From Prevotella sp. (GTDB taxonomy: Bacteria > Bacteroidota > Bacteroidia > Bacteroidales > Bacteroidaceae): a DNA stretch of 64,000 nt. The stretch spans positions 1 to 64,000 of the forward strand of contig JAGAON010000003.1 of the NCBI GenBank assembly GCA_017623655.1, written 5' to 3'. The notes under the pieces were generated by a model. That model was not told where the DNA came from. It ran no database searches and saw only the letters and a program-made list of their open reading frames with translations. The translations under genes were made by a program, and so were the position numbers. Within the stretch, counting starts at the first letter, position 1, and every line of letters begins with the position of its first letter. Of the stretch, positions 35,193-43,952 are shown in pieces.

Positions 35193-36562
35193 ATGAAAAA
35201 TCTGCTACTCTTTGTATTGGCGCTGCTTGCCAACGTCACCGTCTCCGCGCAACAAACGCTTCCCGATGCCACGCTTGTCGCCGATGGTGACATCGTGGAG
35301 TACACCACGGGCGGCTCTGATATATGGAGCAAGATATTCGTCCCGAAAGACCACCGTCTGAGGATAACGTGCCTTGAGGGGCTGTGTCTCAAGGCGAGGC
35401 TATACGCCGAGGATTCCGATGGCACCGGATTGTCCGAGGGATACAGCATAAATATCGCGGACAGTACATACCATACGCGGAGGATGCCCTGCCCCTGTCG
35501 TTTGGCGGCACCGTGACACTCTCCCCGCGCATAGACTTCACGCCGGAAAACGGACGCTGCTACGCCATGAACGTGCGCAAGGGGCAGCTGGTCAGGCTGA
35601 AATGCCTGTCCGGAGAGGTGCGTACCGATTTCTTCATGCTGCGTGACGGTGAAACGGAGCCTTCGGAGATAGCAAGCTATGTCTATCTGCAAGGTCCGGA
35701 GGAGGATGCGGACGAACCGGAAGAGGTGACGCGGATAATGCCCGCCGACGGCACGTTGATACTGAAAGTGGTAAAGCAGCCCACATGGAGCGAGACCGCA
35801 TTCACCGTCAGTGAGGCGGAAGCCCCGACGGTAATAGCCGACGTTGACAACGACGACAGCTTCAAGCCCACGGACGGAGAAGCGCGCTTTGTGCTGCGCA
35901 GGCAGTTTGTCAAGGGATGGAACCAGCTGTGCCTGCCGTTCAATATCAGCACGGACGAACTGTCGGAGACACTGGGAGCCGGCAGGATAGCAACGCTTGA
36001 CAACTTCTTCCTGTATGCGAAGGCCGACACAATGCTCAATGTTCACTTCACCACACTTGACGCCTGTTCCCGTGAAACGATGCGGGCATACACGCCGTTC
36101 ATTTTCTGTCTTGACGAGGAACCCGCCGTTTCCGACTATGATTTCGGCGTGAGGGACGTGACATACAAGCCTTCTTCCGTTGACTGTAACGATTATATAG
36201 ACAATGACGTGGCCCTGTTCCTTGCCAACGCCGGACTTTACACGAGGCCGGTAACCTGTCTTGTCATCAGCGGCGACAGTTTCAAGATACACCAACCGTC
36301 CGCAGGAACGTACAACCTGCGTCCTCTCGGCTGCGGAATGTACCTGTATGACAAGGAGCGGGAAGGCGACTTCACCAAACGGATGAGGGTGTTCATCGAC
36401 GGAGAAATGCTGCAAGACAGCGTCGCCGACGGCGTGACGGACATACAGGCCACACCGTCGCGCGTTTCCGGCTCTGCCGTCTATAACCTCAGCGGACAGC
36501 GTCTGGCGGCACCGGTGAAAGGCGTTAACATAACCAACGGCGGCAAGTTCATCGTAAGGTAA
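35193..36562 (+). pseudogene. Secreted protein with C-terminal sorting-like tail, broken by a frameshift
   Basis: Two overlapping frames make one protein. The first frame starts at 35193 with a signal peptide (MKNLLLFVLALLANVTVSAQ) and stops at 35516 after a nonsense tail. The second, in the -1 frame, is open from before 35384 and carries the rest (EDALPLSFGGTVTLSPRIDF onward). It ends in YNLSGQRLAAPVKGVNITNG, the C-terminal tail seen on many secreted Bacteroidales proteins. The switch point lies about 35440-35475. The intact product would be about 455 residues of unknown function. A sequencing error is as likely as true decay, because both halves otherwise look well kept and have a good promoter. 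Confidence 0.75.
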
Positions 36563-36591
36563 TGCATTCTTATAATGTAACACCTACCGTT

Positions 36592-36768
36592 GAGGGTGTA
36601 TCAAAATGTGGAAGTAAACAGGAGTTATCGCTCCGCTTAGGAGTTACAGGGAGTTAACGGACAAGTGATTTTACCTTGATATTCAGACTATTGTCCGTTA
36701 ACTTCATGCAGCACAAGCCGCATAACTTCCGTTAACTCCCGCTAACTTCCACATTTTGACACACCCTC
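36592..36768. mobile_element. Family D MITE-like element, 177 bp
   Basis: The ends are inverted copies: GAGGGTGTATCAAAATGTGG at the left matches the reverse complement of the right end, with 23 of 24 bases identical. The interior contains GGAGTTATCGCTCCGCTTAG, repeated GGAGTTAACGG words and their inverse TCCGTTAACTTC. There is no gene inside. A related copy lies at 57819-58014. Confidence 0.7.
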
Positions 36769-36880
36769 ATTCTTTCCCCCGCAGTCTCCCCGCCTCATCC
36801 GGAGGTGGAGTCCCCCGCCGTTTTAGGGCTTTCCCTTTTCTTCTTAGGGAAAAAACATTTGCCGGTCCGTGCGGAATGGC

Positions 36881-36888
36881 TAATTTTG
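36881..36888 (+). promoter_or_regulatory. Promoter of the Cys/His-rich protein gene
   Basis: TAATTTTG with TTTG at 36858-36861, 19 bp upstream. Confidence 0.65.
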
Positions 36889-36937
36889 CAATCAGAAAAC
36901 AGAACGGAAATATAAACCCTCAAAAAACGGAAAGACT

Positions 36938-37267
36938 ATGAAACAGTATGTTCTCGGCGTAGTTACAGCCATGATATTGGGCACTACATCATCTCTCGCG
37001 CATCCCCATGGCCGGCATAACGCAGGTTGCTACAACCGTTGTCCGCAGGTGACGGTGGTGAAAAAATGCGACGGACATTGCGGCAACAAGTGTGACAGAC
37101 ACAGGAAAGTATCGCATAAAGGCTATACAAGGCCGGTGAAGAACTGCGCCTGCTCCACCTGCAACAAGCTCCGCCGCAAGGCTGCGAAGTTGCACAACGG
37201 GCATCATGCGGCCGTCACATGGCGCGGAACGCTGGTGGCTTATAACACCGTCACGCCAAGAAGATAG
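36938..37267 (+). CDS. Small exported Cys/His-rich protein
   Basis: A 109-residue protein that I do not recognise. A signal peptide (MKQYVLGVVTAMILGTTSSL) is followed by a mature part of about 88 residues that holds 8 cysteines, among them CYNRC, CDGHCGNKC and CACSTC, about 11 histidines and many Lys/Arg. The composition suggests metal binding or a disulfide-rich fold in the periplasm. It has a strong promoter of its own and no partner gene. The genes on both sides are unrelated. Confidence 0.75.
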   Translation: MKQYVLGVVTAMILGTTSSLAHPHGRHNAGCYNRCPQVTVVKKCDGHCGNKCDRHRKVSHKGYTRPVKNCACSTCNKLRRKAAKLHNGHHAAVTWRGTLVAYNTVTPRR

Positions 37268-37325
37268 GCGTGCACGGCGGGGGAGTGCCTGTTTTCAGGA
37301 AAATGGTAAATTCCCTCCGTGACGC

Positions 37326-37428
37326 AAAAGCATTGTGATTGGCAGGCGAAAGCAATGCTTTTACCATGCAATCACAATGCTTTTACATCGTAATATGGTG
37401 CTGATTACCGCGTAATCGGCACCATATT
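37326..37428. repeat. Family A 22-bp palindrome array, 5 units, divergent words
   Basis: Five units in 22-bp register. The first three use the words AAGCATTGTGATTG and CAATGCTTTTAC in place of GGTGCTGATTAC; the last two are canonical. It lies between two convergent genes. Confidence 0.75.
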
Positions 37429-37525
37429 GTTTAATGTATGCGTAACCGTCATGCAGTCAGGTGAATACGAAAAACGGACAACGGACGCTCCGGAATGGTA
37501 CATTCCGGAAATCCCGGTTTGCAGA

Positions 37526-38794
37526 CTAACGGCAGATACGCTCCTTTATTTCCGCCACCTTGGCGTAGATGTCGGCCGGGTTCACGCCGCATGAGAACTT
37601 GCCGTCCTCGTAGAGCACACGTCCGTTGATCATGGTCATCTTCACGTTCTGCTTGGAACCGCTATATACCAGATTCTTCTCTATGTTGTTTATCGGCTGC
37701 ATATTGGGCTGCATGAGGTCGATCATGATTATGTCGGCCTTCTTCCCCTTTGCCAGCACGTCGCAATCGGTCAGCTTCATCGCCCTTGCGCCGTTGACCG
37801 TGGCCATGCGCAGCACCTCGCGGGCGTCCAGTGCCGCCGCGTCGTTGTCGTGAAGCTTTGCCAGTCCCGCCACGAGGAACATCTCGCGGAAGAAGTCGAG
37901 GCAGTTGTTGGAGGCCGGCCCGTCGGTGCCTATCGCCACGGGTATGCCTCTCCTGAGGTACTCGGTGACGGGAGCTATGCCCGAAGCCAGCTTCGTGTTG
38001 GAGCCGGGGCAGGTCACTACGTACAGCCCCCTCTCCTGCATTATCCTGTAATCCGCCTCCGTCATGTGCACGCCGTGGTATATTCCGCCGCCATGGTCGA
38101 ACAGTCCCACGCTGGCAAGCAGTTCCACCGGCGTCATGCCGTAGCGTTCCTTGCAGCCTTCCACCTCCGCCTTCGTCTCGCAGGCGTGGGTATATACCGG
38201 CGCCTTATACTTCCGTGCCAGTGCGGCGATGGCCTTCATGTTCTCCATGCAGGTGGTGTATTCCGCGTGGAACCCGAAGATGTATGACTGCAAGGAGTCC
38301 GGCTCGTTGCCCGTAAGGTACATCTTCTCCAGCCACTCTATGTTCTGGCTAAAATCGTTCATGCCCCCCACCTGACAGCAGCGGAACCCCATGTCGTCCA
38401 TGCCCTGCGCCACCGACTCCGGGGTGAGGTACATATCGAAGCAGGCGGTGATGCCCGACGTGAGGTATTCCAGTGCCGACAGCTGGCTCATGTAGTAAAT
38501 GTCCTCGTCCGTCATCTTCGCCTCCACGGGGAAGATGGCCTGCGTGAGCCAGTCGTTCAGCGGCAGGTCGTCGGCCAGTGAGCGCAATACGCTCATGCCG
38601 CTGTGTGTGTGCGCGTTCTTGAAACCAGGCATGAGCAGGTTGCCTTGGCAGTCAATCTCGCGGTCGAACACGCCCTCCTGCGGTGCGGAGCCTATGTATG
38701 TGATGCGTGAACCGGTTATGCCTATCTCCCCGCGGAATATCTCTTCCCCCTCGTTCATGGTGAGGATGCGTGCGTTGTAGAGCCTTGTTTTCAT
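37526..38794 (-). CDS. Amidohydrolase, MTA/SAH deaminase-like
   Basis: A 422-residue metal-dependent hydrolase of the cytosine deaminase/TRZ-ATZ group. The metal motif FKNAHTHSGM (HxH), HACETKAE, the later metal His in YHGVHMTE and the metal Asp in IGTDGPASNN are all present. These match S-adenosylhomocysteine/5'-methylthioadenosine deaminases, which convert the nucleoside to its inosine form in methionine-salvage side paths. A related purine or guanidine deaminase is possible. It is monocistronic, with its promoter at 38840-38847. Confidence 0.85.
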   Translation of the reverse strand: MKTRLYNARILTMNEGEEIFRGEIGITGSRITYIGSAPQEGVFDREIDCQGNLLMPGFKNAHTHSGMSVLRSLADDLPLNDWLTQAIFPVEAKMTDEDIYYMSQLSALEYLTSGITACFDMYLTPESVAQGMDDMGFRCCQVGGMNDFSQNIEWLEKMYLTGNEPDSLQSYIFGFHAEYTTCMENMKAIAALARKYKAPVYTHACETKAEVEGCKERYGMTPVELLASVGLFDHGGGIYHGVHMTEADYRIMQERGLYVVTCPGSNTKLASGIAPVTEYLRRGIPVAIGTDGPASNNCLDFFREMFLVAGLAKLHDNDAAALDAREVLRMATVNGARAMKLTDCDVLAKGKKADIIMIDLMQPNMQPINNIEKNLVYSGSKQNVKMTMINGRVLYEDGKFSCGVNPADIYAKVAEIKERICR

Positions 38795-38839
38795 GTTCTG
38801 ATGGTGTATTTTTTAGTCAAAGTGGTGTGAATTTTGATA

Positions 38840-38847
38840 CAAAGGTA
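38840..38847 (-). promoter_or_regulatory. Promoter of the amidohydrolase gene
   Basis: TACCTTTG on the minus strand, about 46 bp before the ATG; divergent from the pectate lyase promoter 44 bp away. Confidence 0.6.
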
Positions 38848-38890
38848 CAAAAAAAGCCGCATATTATATATTTAGGTGGATATTTTTTTA

Positions 38891-38898
38891 TACTTTTG
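38891..38898 (+). promoter_or_regulatory. Promoter of the pectate lyase gene
   Basis: TACTTTTG, about 70 bp before the ATG at 38969. Confidence 0.6.
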
Positions 38899-38968
38899 CA
38901 TCATGGAATGACAAATCTACGGCTATCCGAAAACATCGCACTAACTAAAACAAAGCTATACAACATTA

Positions 38969-41119
38969 ATGAAAAAACTACTACTCACACTGCTCGCCAC
39001 AGTCGTTACGCTGTGTGCGTCGGCACAGTTTGACAGCGCACCCGCCTTTCCCGGCGCGGAAGGTTTCGGCCGTTATACCACCGGCGGACGCGGAGGCGCG
39101 GTCTATCATGTCACTACCCTTGAAGACACGGGGGACAAAGGCTCGTTCCGATGGGCCTGCAACCAGAAAGGGAAGCGTACCATCGTCTTCGACGTGTCAG
39201 GCACTATCTACCTGACTTCGGAGCTGAGGCTGCGCAATGGCGACGTGTCCATCCTCGGACAGACAGCCCCCGGCGACGGCATCTGCATCGCCGACTATCC
39301 GTTTGTAATCGGTGCCAGCAACGTGATAATACGCTTCATGCGTTTCCGTCTGGGCAATTACAATGTGAAATACCATGAAGGTGACGGACTGGGGGGCATG
39401 GATCAGGCGAACATCGTGGTCGATCACTGCTCCGTCAGCTGGTCTATCGACGAGTGCCTGTCCGTATATGGCTCAAAGAATATATCCGTACAGTGGAACA
39501 TTGTCTCACAAAGCCTCGTCAATGCAGGCCACACCAAGGGCCCACACGGTTACGGAGGCAACTGGGGAGGGTCCGGTGCGTCATACCATCACAACCTGAT
39601 GGCGCACCACACAAGCCGCACTCCGCGCCTCGGGCCACGTCCCGGAACGCAGACGGACGAGCGTATGGATATGCGTAACAACGTCATCTACAACTGGGGT
39701 GGCAACGGATGCTACGGCGGTGAGGGCATGAACGTCAACATAGTGAACAACTATTACAAGCCGGGTCCCGGCACTCTCACCAGAAACGCGACCATACAGC
39801 GCCGCATTGCGGCACCGGGAATACGCACGTCGGAATATACCGGGCACAACACCTCCAACCCTAACCAGTGGGATGTGATGTGGCATGTGTGGGGAAAGTA
39901 CTATGTTGTCGGCAACGTGAACAGCAGATTCTCTGACGTTACCAATGACAACTGGACGTATGGCGTGTATAACCAGATTGACGCAAGCGGCAACGACGGC
40001 ACCTATACGCAGGCAACAAAGGACACGATGAGGATAGATGCGCCGATAAGCTACGGCTATGTCACCACCCATACCGCCGACAAGGCATACGAAAAGGTGG
40101 TGGAATATGCCGGTGCTTCATACAAGCGCGATACTCATGACGCTTACATCGCCGACGATGTGCGCAACGGTGTGGCATCACACTGCGCTCCCGGCACCAC
40201 GACGGGCTTCATAGACAATCAGGAGCAGGCCGGAGGATGGCCTGAACTGGCAAGCACCGCCGCTCCAGTTGATACCGACGGTGACGGTATGCCGGACGAG
40301 TGGGAGAAGGAGAACGGCCTTGACCCTAACAATGCTGATGACAGAAACAAGTACAATCTTGACTCACGCCGTTACTATACGAACCTCGAAGTATATTGCA
40401 ACTCCCTCGTAGAAGACCTTGTAAAGGCTCAGAACGCGGAAGCCGTGACCGGCATGGAGAGTGCGTTTGAGGAGTATTACCCTGACTACAAGAACGGTGA
40501 GGCAGTGGCGGCTGCCGTGGTGTATGCCCATCCCGACGGCTCTACGAAGGCCAATACACAGACATGGGACGACGGGGCGAAGCTCACCATCACCGGCAAC
40601 TCAGGCAAGACGCTTGACCCGACCACTCCCATCACATACAAGGAACTTACCACCTACGGCAAGTCGATGAAGACTTCAAACGGTGCTCAAAACACGTTCT
40701 ACTGTCCGGAGGGCAAGGTCGCTACCGGTGTGACGTTCATTTCTTACGTCAACAAGAACCCTATCGTAAGAACTTCATATTGGAAGGAAGTGGCGGGAGT
40801 AAATTATGGCGAGAGCACCGCAACGCTGATGAAGTCGGCGCTGGATGCGGAAAATCCCGATGTCATAAGTTTCTCGCTGCCCAACCTGTCGCAGTTCACC
40901 TTTACGAACACGGGCGAACAGCCCTGTTTCATGTTGGAGGTGACAATGACTGACGCCACTTCCGTAAAGGGAGTGCAGACCGTTGGCGGTGCGGCGGTAA
41001 CGAGTAATGTCTATTCTGTTAACGGAAGACTGCTGATAAAGAACGCTACCGACGCGGACATCAATGCCCTTGGCAGCGGCGTGTATGTGGTTGGCAACAG
41101 GAAGATAATGGTCAGGTAA
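38969..41119 (+). CDS. Secreted pectate lyase (PL1-like) with sorting-like C-terminus
   Basis: A 716-residue exported protein (signal MKKLLLTLLATVVTLCASAQ). Residues about 25-380 are a right-handed parallel beta-helix typical of pectate lyase family 1: FPGAEGFGRYTTGGRGG at the start, then VIIRFMRFRLGN, VDHCSVSWSIDECLSVYG and a TPRLGPRPG segment that supplies the catalytic Arg region. A short calcium-type motif (DTDGDGMPDEWE) follows at about 430-450, then a C-terminal beta domain and a final NGRLLIKNATD tail like those used for surface sorting. It would cleave homogalacturonan by beta-elimination. No SusCD pair or GH28 gene is nearby, so it is not part of a typical PUL in this window. Confidence 0.88.
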   Translation: MKKLLLTLLATVVTLCASAQFDSAPAFPGAEGFGRYTTGGRGGAVYHVTTLEDTGDKGSFRWACNQKGKRTIVFDVSGTIYLTSELRLRNGDVSILGQTAPGDGICIADYPFVIGASNVIIRFMRFRLGNYNVKYHEGDGLGGMDQANIVVDHCSVSWSIDECLSVYGSKNISVQWNIVSQSLVNAGHTKGPHGYGGNWGGSGASYHHNLMAHHTSRTPRLGPRPGTQTDERMDMRNNVIYNWGGNGCYGGEGMNVNIVNNYYKPGPGTLTRNATIQRRIAAPGIRTSEYTGHNTSNPNQWDVMWHVWGKYYVVGNVNSRFSDVTNDNWTYGVYNQIDASGNDGTYTQATKDTMRIDAPISYGYVTTHTADKAYEKVVEYAGASYKRDTHDAYIADDVRNGVASHCAPGTTTGFIDNQEQAGGWPELASTAAPVDTDGDGMPDEWEKENGLDPNNADDRNKYNLDSRRYYTNLEVYCNSLVEDLVKAQNAEAVTGMESAFEEYYPDYKNGEAVAAAVVYAHPDGSTKANTQTWDDGAKLTITGNSGKTLDPTTPITYKELTTYGKSMKTSNGAQNTFYCPEGKVATGVTFISYVNKNPIVRTSYWKEVAGVNYGESTATLMKSALDAENPDVISFSLPNLSQFTFTNTGEQPCFMLEVTMTDATSVKGVQTVGGAAVTSNVYSVNGRLLIKNATDADINALGSGVYVVGNRKIMVR

Positions 41120-41120
41120 T

Positions 41121-41205
41121 TTGTAAACAGGTGCTGATCACCGTGTAAACAGGTGCTGATTATATAGTAAACAGGTGCTGATTGCAATGTAATCGGCACC
41201 CTTTT
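41121..41205. repeat. Family A 22-bp palindrome array, 4 units
   Basis: Three near-identical units GTAAACAGGTGCTGATnnn in 22-bp register, then GTAATCGGCACCCTTTTG. It starts just after the pectate lyase stop. Confidence 0.85.
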
Positions 41206-41241
41206 GTTCTCGTTTCTCTATATGGTTGATTTGCAACGCCT

Positions 41242-41318
41242 TGTAGGGACGTACCTCGGTACGTCCGTTTGCGCGGGGAAATAACTGTGATTCGGACGCA
41301 CCAAGGTACGTCCCTACA
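41242..41318. repeat. Family B hairpin pair
   Basis: TGTAGGGACGTACCTCGGTA at the left and its inverted partner GGACGCACCAAGGTACGTCC, then CTACA, at the right, around a spacer of about 30 bp. Confidence 0.8.
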
Positions 41319-41370
41319 AGGCGTTTGTTATGACTATGAACGAAGAAAGGGTGCGGACTACTATATGACA

Positions 41371-41421
41371 GCCGTATAACTTCCGTTAGCTCCCCGTAAC
41401 TTCCATATTTTGACACATCTT
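41371..41421. repeat. Fragment of family D element (right end)
   Basis: GCCGTATAACTTCCGTTAGC through TTCCATATTTTGACACATC matches the right end of the family D elements. The left end is missing. Confidence 0.6.
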
Positions 41422-41557
41422 CCTGTAACGTTGTTTGTAATATTCCTTTTACGAAAAAAGATGCGGCATATCGGCGGAAGAAACGCCGCAAAAGTGGAAT
41501 TAGGTGCAAAAAACATAAAAAATATAGCATTTTGTTGTGGGATTCAATAAAAAACAG

Positions 41558-41565
41558 TACTTTTG
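41558..41565 (+). promoter_or_regulatory. Promoter of the Lrp/C26-M19/M28 operon
   Basis: TACTTTTG with TTG at 41535-41537, 20 bp upstream, and 45 bp before the lrp-like ATG. Confidence 0.65.
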
Positions 41566-41609
41566 TCTTTTAATTGTATATCATAACTAAACACTATTAG
41601 CGAAGACAA

Positions 41610-42080
41610 ATGGAAAAAGTAGATAAGCTGGATAGAAAGATAATGTCTATCCTCTCAGCCAATGCCCGCATAGCTTTTAAGGACGTGGCGGAAGAGTGTG
41701 GCGTGTCGCGCGCCGCTGTCCACCAGCGTGTGGAGCGCCTTAAGGAGGATGGGGTGATAACAGGCAGCGGTTTTTCCGTTGACCCGAAGGCCGTGGGGTA
41801 CAAGACGTGCACATACGTCGGGATAATATTGGAACGCGGTTCCATGTATAAGGACGTGGTAAAGAAACTTGTAGAGATACCGGAGATAGTGGAATGCCAT
41901 TTCACCACCGGCCCATATACCATGCTTGCGAAACTGTATGTGCGCGACAACGAACAGCTTATGAGACTGCTTAACGGCACGTTGCAGTGCATTGACGGAG
42001 TGGTTTCGACCGAAACGCTCATCTCTCTCGACCAGAGCATCAAGCGTGACGTGCCCATTCACTTTGAGGAGACGGAATGA
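41610..42080 (+). CDS. Lrp/AsnC-family transcriptional regulator
   Basis: A 156-residue regulator. The N-terminal winged helix is LDRKIMSILSANARIAFKDV followed by CGVSRAAVHQRVERLKEDG, and the C-terminal RAM (amino-acid binding) domain runs from about residue 70. Members sense amino acids and often control amino-acid or peptide use. It overlaps the next gene, a peptidase fusion, by 4 bp (ATGA), so it probably senses a product of that pathway and controls its own operon. Confidence 0.9.
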   Translation: MEKVDKLDRKIMSILSANARIAFKDVAEECGVSRAAVHQRVERLKEDGVITGSGFSVDPKAVGYKTCTYVGIILERGSMYKDVVKKLVEIPEIVECHFTTGPYTMLAKLYVRDNEQLMRLLNGTLQCIDGVVSTETLISLDQSIKRDVPIHFEETE

Positions 42081-43945
42081 GGAAGTTCTCGCTGGACAGC
42101 CTTACGGCAGGCGTTTATTCCGCATTCCCGGAGGCGGAGAGACGGCCTGTAATAGGCATTACCGCCAATCACAGTGACATCGACGTGAGCGTGCGGGACG
42201 CTTACCACAAACAGGTGGTGGCGGCAGGGGGCGTGCCGGTGATAATACCGCCTGTGACGGATGCCGGAGTGATAATAAACACGCTGGAAAACATAGACGG
42301 CATAATACTGTCCGGTGGCGGAGACTATAACCCTTTGTGGTGCGGAGAAGAGCCGTCACCGCTGTTGCACTCCATAAACGGCGTGCGGGACAGTGCGGAA
42401 CTGTTGCTGACGCGTCTTGCCTTCAACCGTAACATACCGATGCTCGGTATCTGCCGGGGTATGCAGACGCTGGCGATGGCATTGGGAGGGCACGTGGCGC
42501 AGGATCTGACCGAGGCCAAAGGCCATGAGAACGATAAGGAAACACAGGACAAGGTGAAGCATTCGCAGGATGCGGAGCGTACCGAACCAACGCATTCTGT
42601 GGCCATACCGGAGGGTTCCACCTTATATAATATATATAAAGGAGAAGCTGTTGACGGCGCGCTCACGCTGTGGGTGAACTCTTTTCACCATCAGGCGGTC
42701 GATGATACGGGCCGTGATTTCCGCGCCACGGCGTTCAGTTCCGACGGTTTCATCGAGGCAATGGAGAGCAATGGGCGCAAAAGCGTGATGGGAGTGCAGT
42801 GGCATCCCGAGTGGCTTGGCGAGGACGGGCTGCCTGTTTTCCGCTGGTTGGTGGAGGAGGCCGGAACGTTCCGCAGGGCAAAGGAGGTGCATTCGCGCGT
42901 CATAACGCTTGACACACACTGCGACACGCCGATGTTCTTCCATCAGGGAGTGGACTTTACCAAGCGTGATCCGCGCATACTTGTAGATTTACACAAGATG
43001 ACCGACGGCAGGCAGGACGCCACTATCATGGTCAGTTACCTGCCGCAACCGCCCGGAAGTCTTGACGGAAAGGCCGTGAACGGCGGCAAGTCATTCCGTG
43101 ACATGGTGCATTTCAATGTGGAGTCGCCAAAGGATTATGCGGACTTTATATTCGATGAAATCGGCAAAATCGTGGCTTCAAAGCCGGAATATGTGGCTTT
43201 CGCACGCAATGGTGACGATATATTGCGCAACAAACAGGCCGGAAAGAAAAGTATTATGCTTGGCATCGAGAACGGACTGGCGATAGAACACGACCTGAAC
43301 AATATCAGACACTTTGCGGAGCGTGGCGTTGTGTATATTACCTTGTGCCATAATGGCGACAATCTGATATGTGATTCCGCCCGTACCGTCAATACCCACG
43401 GTGGTGTTTCGGCGTTCGGCGCGGAGGTAATAGCCGAGATGAACCGCCTCGGCATAATGGTTGACCTCAGCCATGGGGGCGAGAAAAGCTTCTATGACGC
43501 TTTGGAAATCAGCGTGGCACCGGTCGTTTGCTCCCATTCCAACTGCCGTAGTCTGTGTGAACATCCACGCAATCTGACCGACGGGCAGTTGCGTGCGTTG
43601 GCCAAGAGGGGCGGAGTGGCGCACACAACGTTCTATCATGGTTTCCTGAAACCGGCCGGAACGGTGCTCGATTGCTCGGAAAACCGCTTGACGGAGGCCG
43701 ATATTCTCGATGGAATCGCGCATTTGGAGCATTCCATAGCGGTGATGGGCATTGATCATGTAGGTATCGGAACGGACTTCGACGGTGACGGAGGAGTGCC
43801 CGGAATGGCCGATTCTTCTGAGGCGATAAACTTTACCATGCACCTGTTGAGGAAGCGTTATTCGGAAGATGACATACGGAAAATATGGGGAGGGAACTGG
43901 CTGCGCGTGATGAAAGAGGTGCAGAGCAAAAGGAAAGACATATAA
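42077..43945 (+). CDS. C26 gamma-glutamyl hydrolase fused to an M19 dipeptidase
   Basis: A 622-residue fusion. Residues about 20-270 are a class I glutamine-amidotransferase-like peptidase C26 (PuuD type): nucleophile Cys126 in GICRGMQ, His243 and Glu245 in VQWHPEW. Residues about 275-622 are an M19 (renal) dipeptidase: the metal pair His281-x-Asp283 in DTHCDT, bridging Glu398 in GIENG, and His466 and His487 in DLSH and CSHSN. Both active sites look complete. The first half would cut a gamma-glutamyl bond and the second a dipeptide, so together they could degrade glutathione-like gamma-glutamyl peptides in two steps; that is inference. No signal peptide is seen, so it is cytoplasmic. Confidence 0.88.
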   Translation: MRKFSLDSLTAGVYSAFPEAERRPVIGITANHSDIDVSVRDAYHKQVVAAGGVPVIIPPVTDAGVIINTLENIDGIILSGGGDYNPLWCGEEPSPLLHSINGVRDSAELLLTRLAFNRNIPMLGICRGMQTLAMALGGHVAQDLTEAKGHENDKETQDKVKHSQDAERTEPTHSVAIPEGSTLYNIYKGEAVDGALTLWVNSFHHQAVDDTGRDFRATAFSSDGFIEAMESNGRKSVMGVQWHPEWLGEDGLPVFRWLVEEAGTFRRAKEVHSRVITLDTHCDTPMFFHQGVDFTKRDPRILVDLHKMTDGRQDATIMVSYLPQPPGSLDGKAVNGGKSFRDMVHFNVESPKDYADFIFDEIGKIVASKPEYVAFARNGDDILRNKQAGKKSIMLGIENGLAIEHDLNNIRHFAERGVVYITLCHNGDNLICDSARTVNTHGGVSAFGAEVIAEMNRLGIMVDLSHGGEKSFYDALEISVAPVVCSHSNCRSLCEHPRNLTDGQLRALAKRGGVAHTTFYHGFLKPAGTVLDCSENRLTEADILDGIAHLEHSIAVMGIDHVGIGTDFDGDGGVPGMADSSEAINFTMHLLRKRYSEDDIRKIWGGNWLRVMKEVQSKRKDI

Positions 43946-43952
43946 ATAGGAA

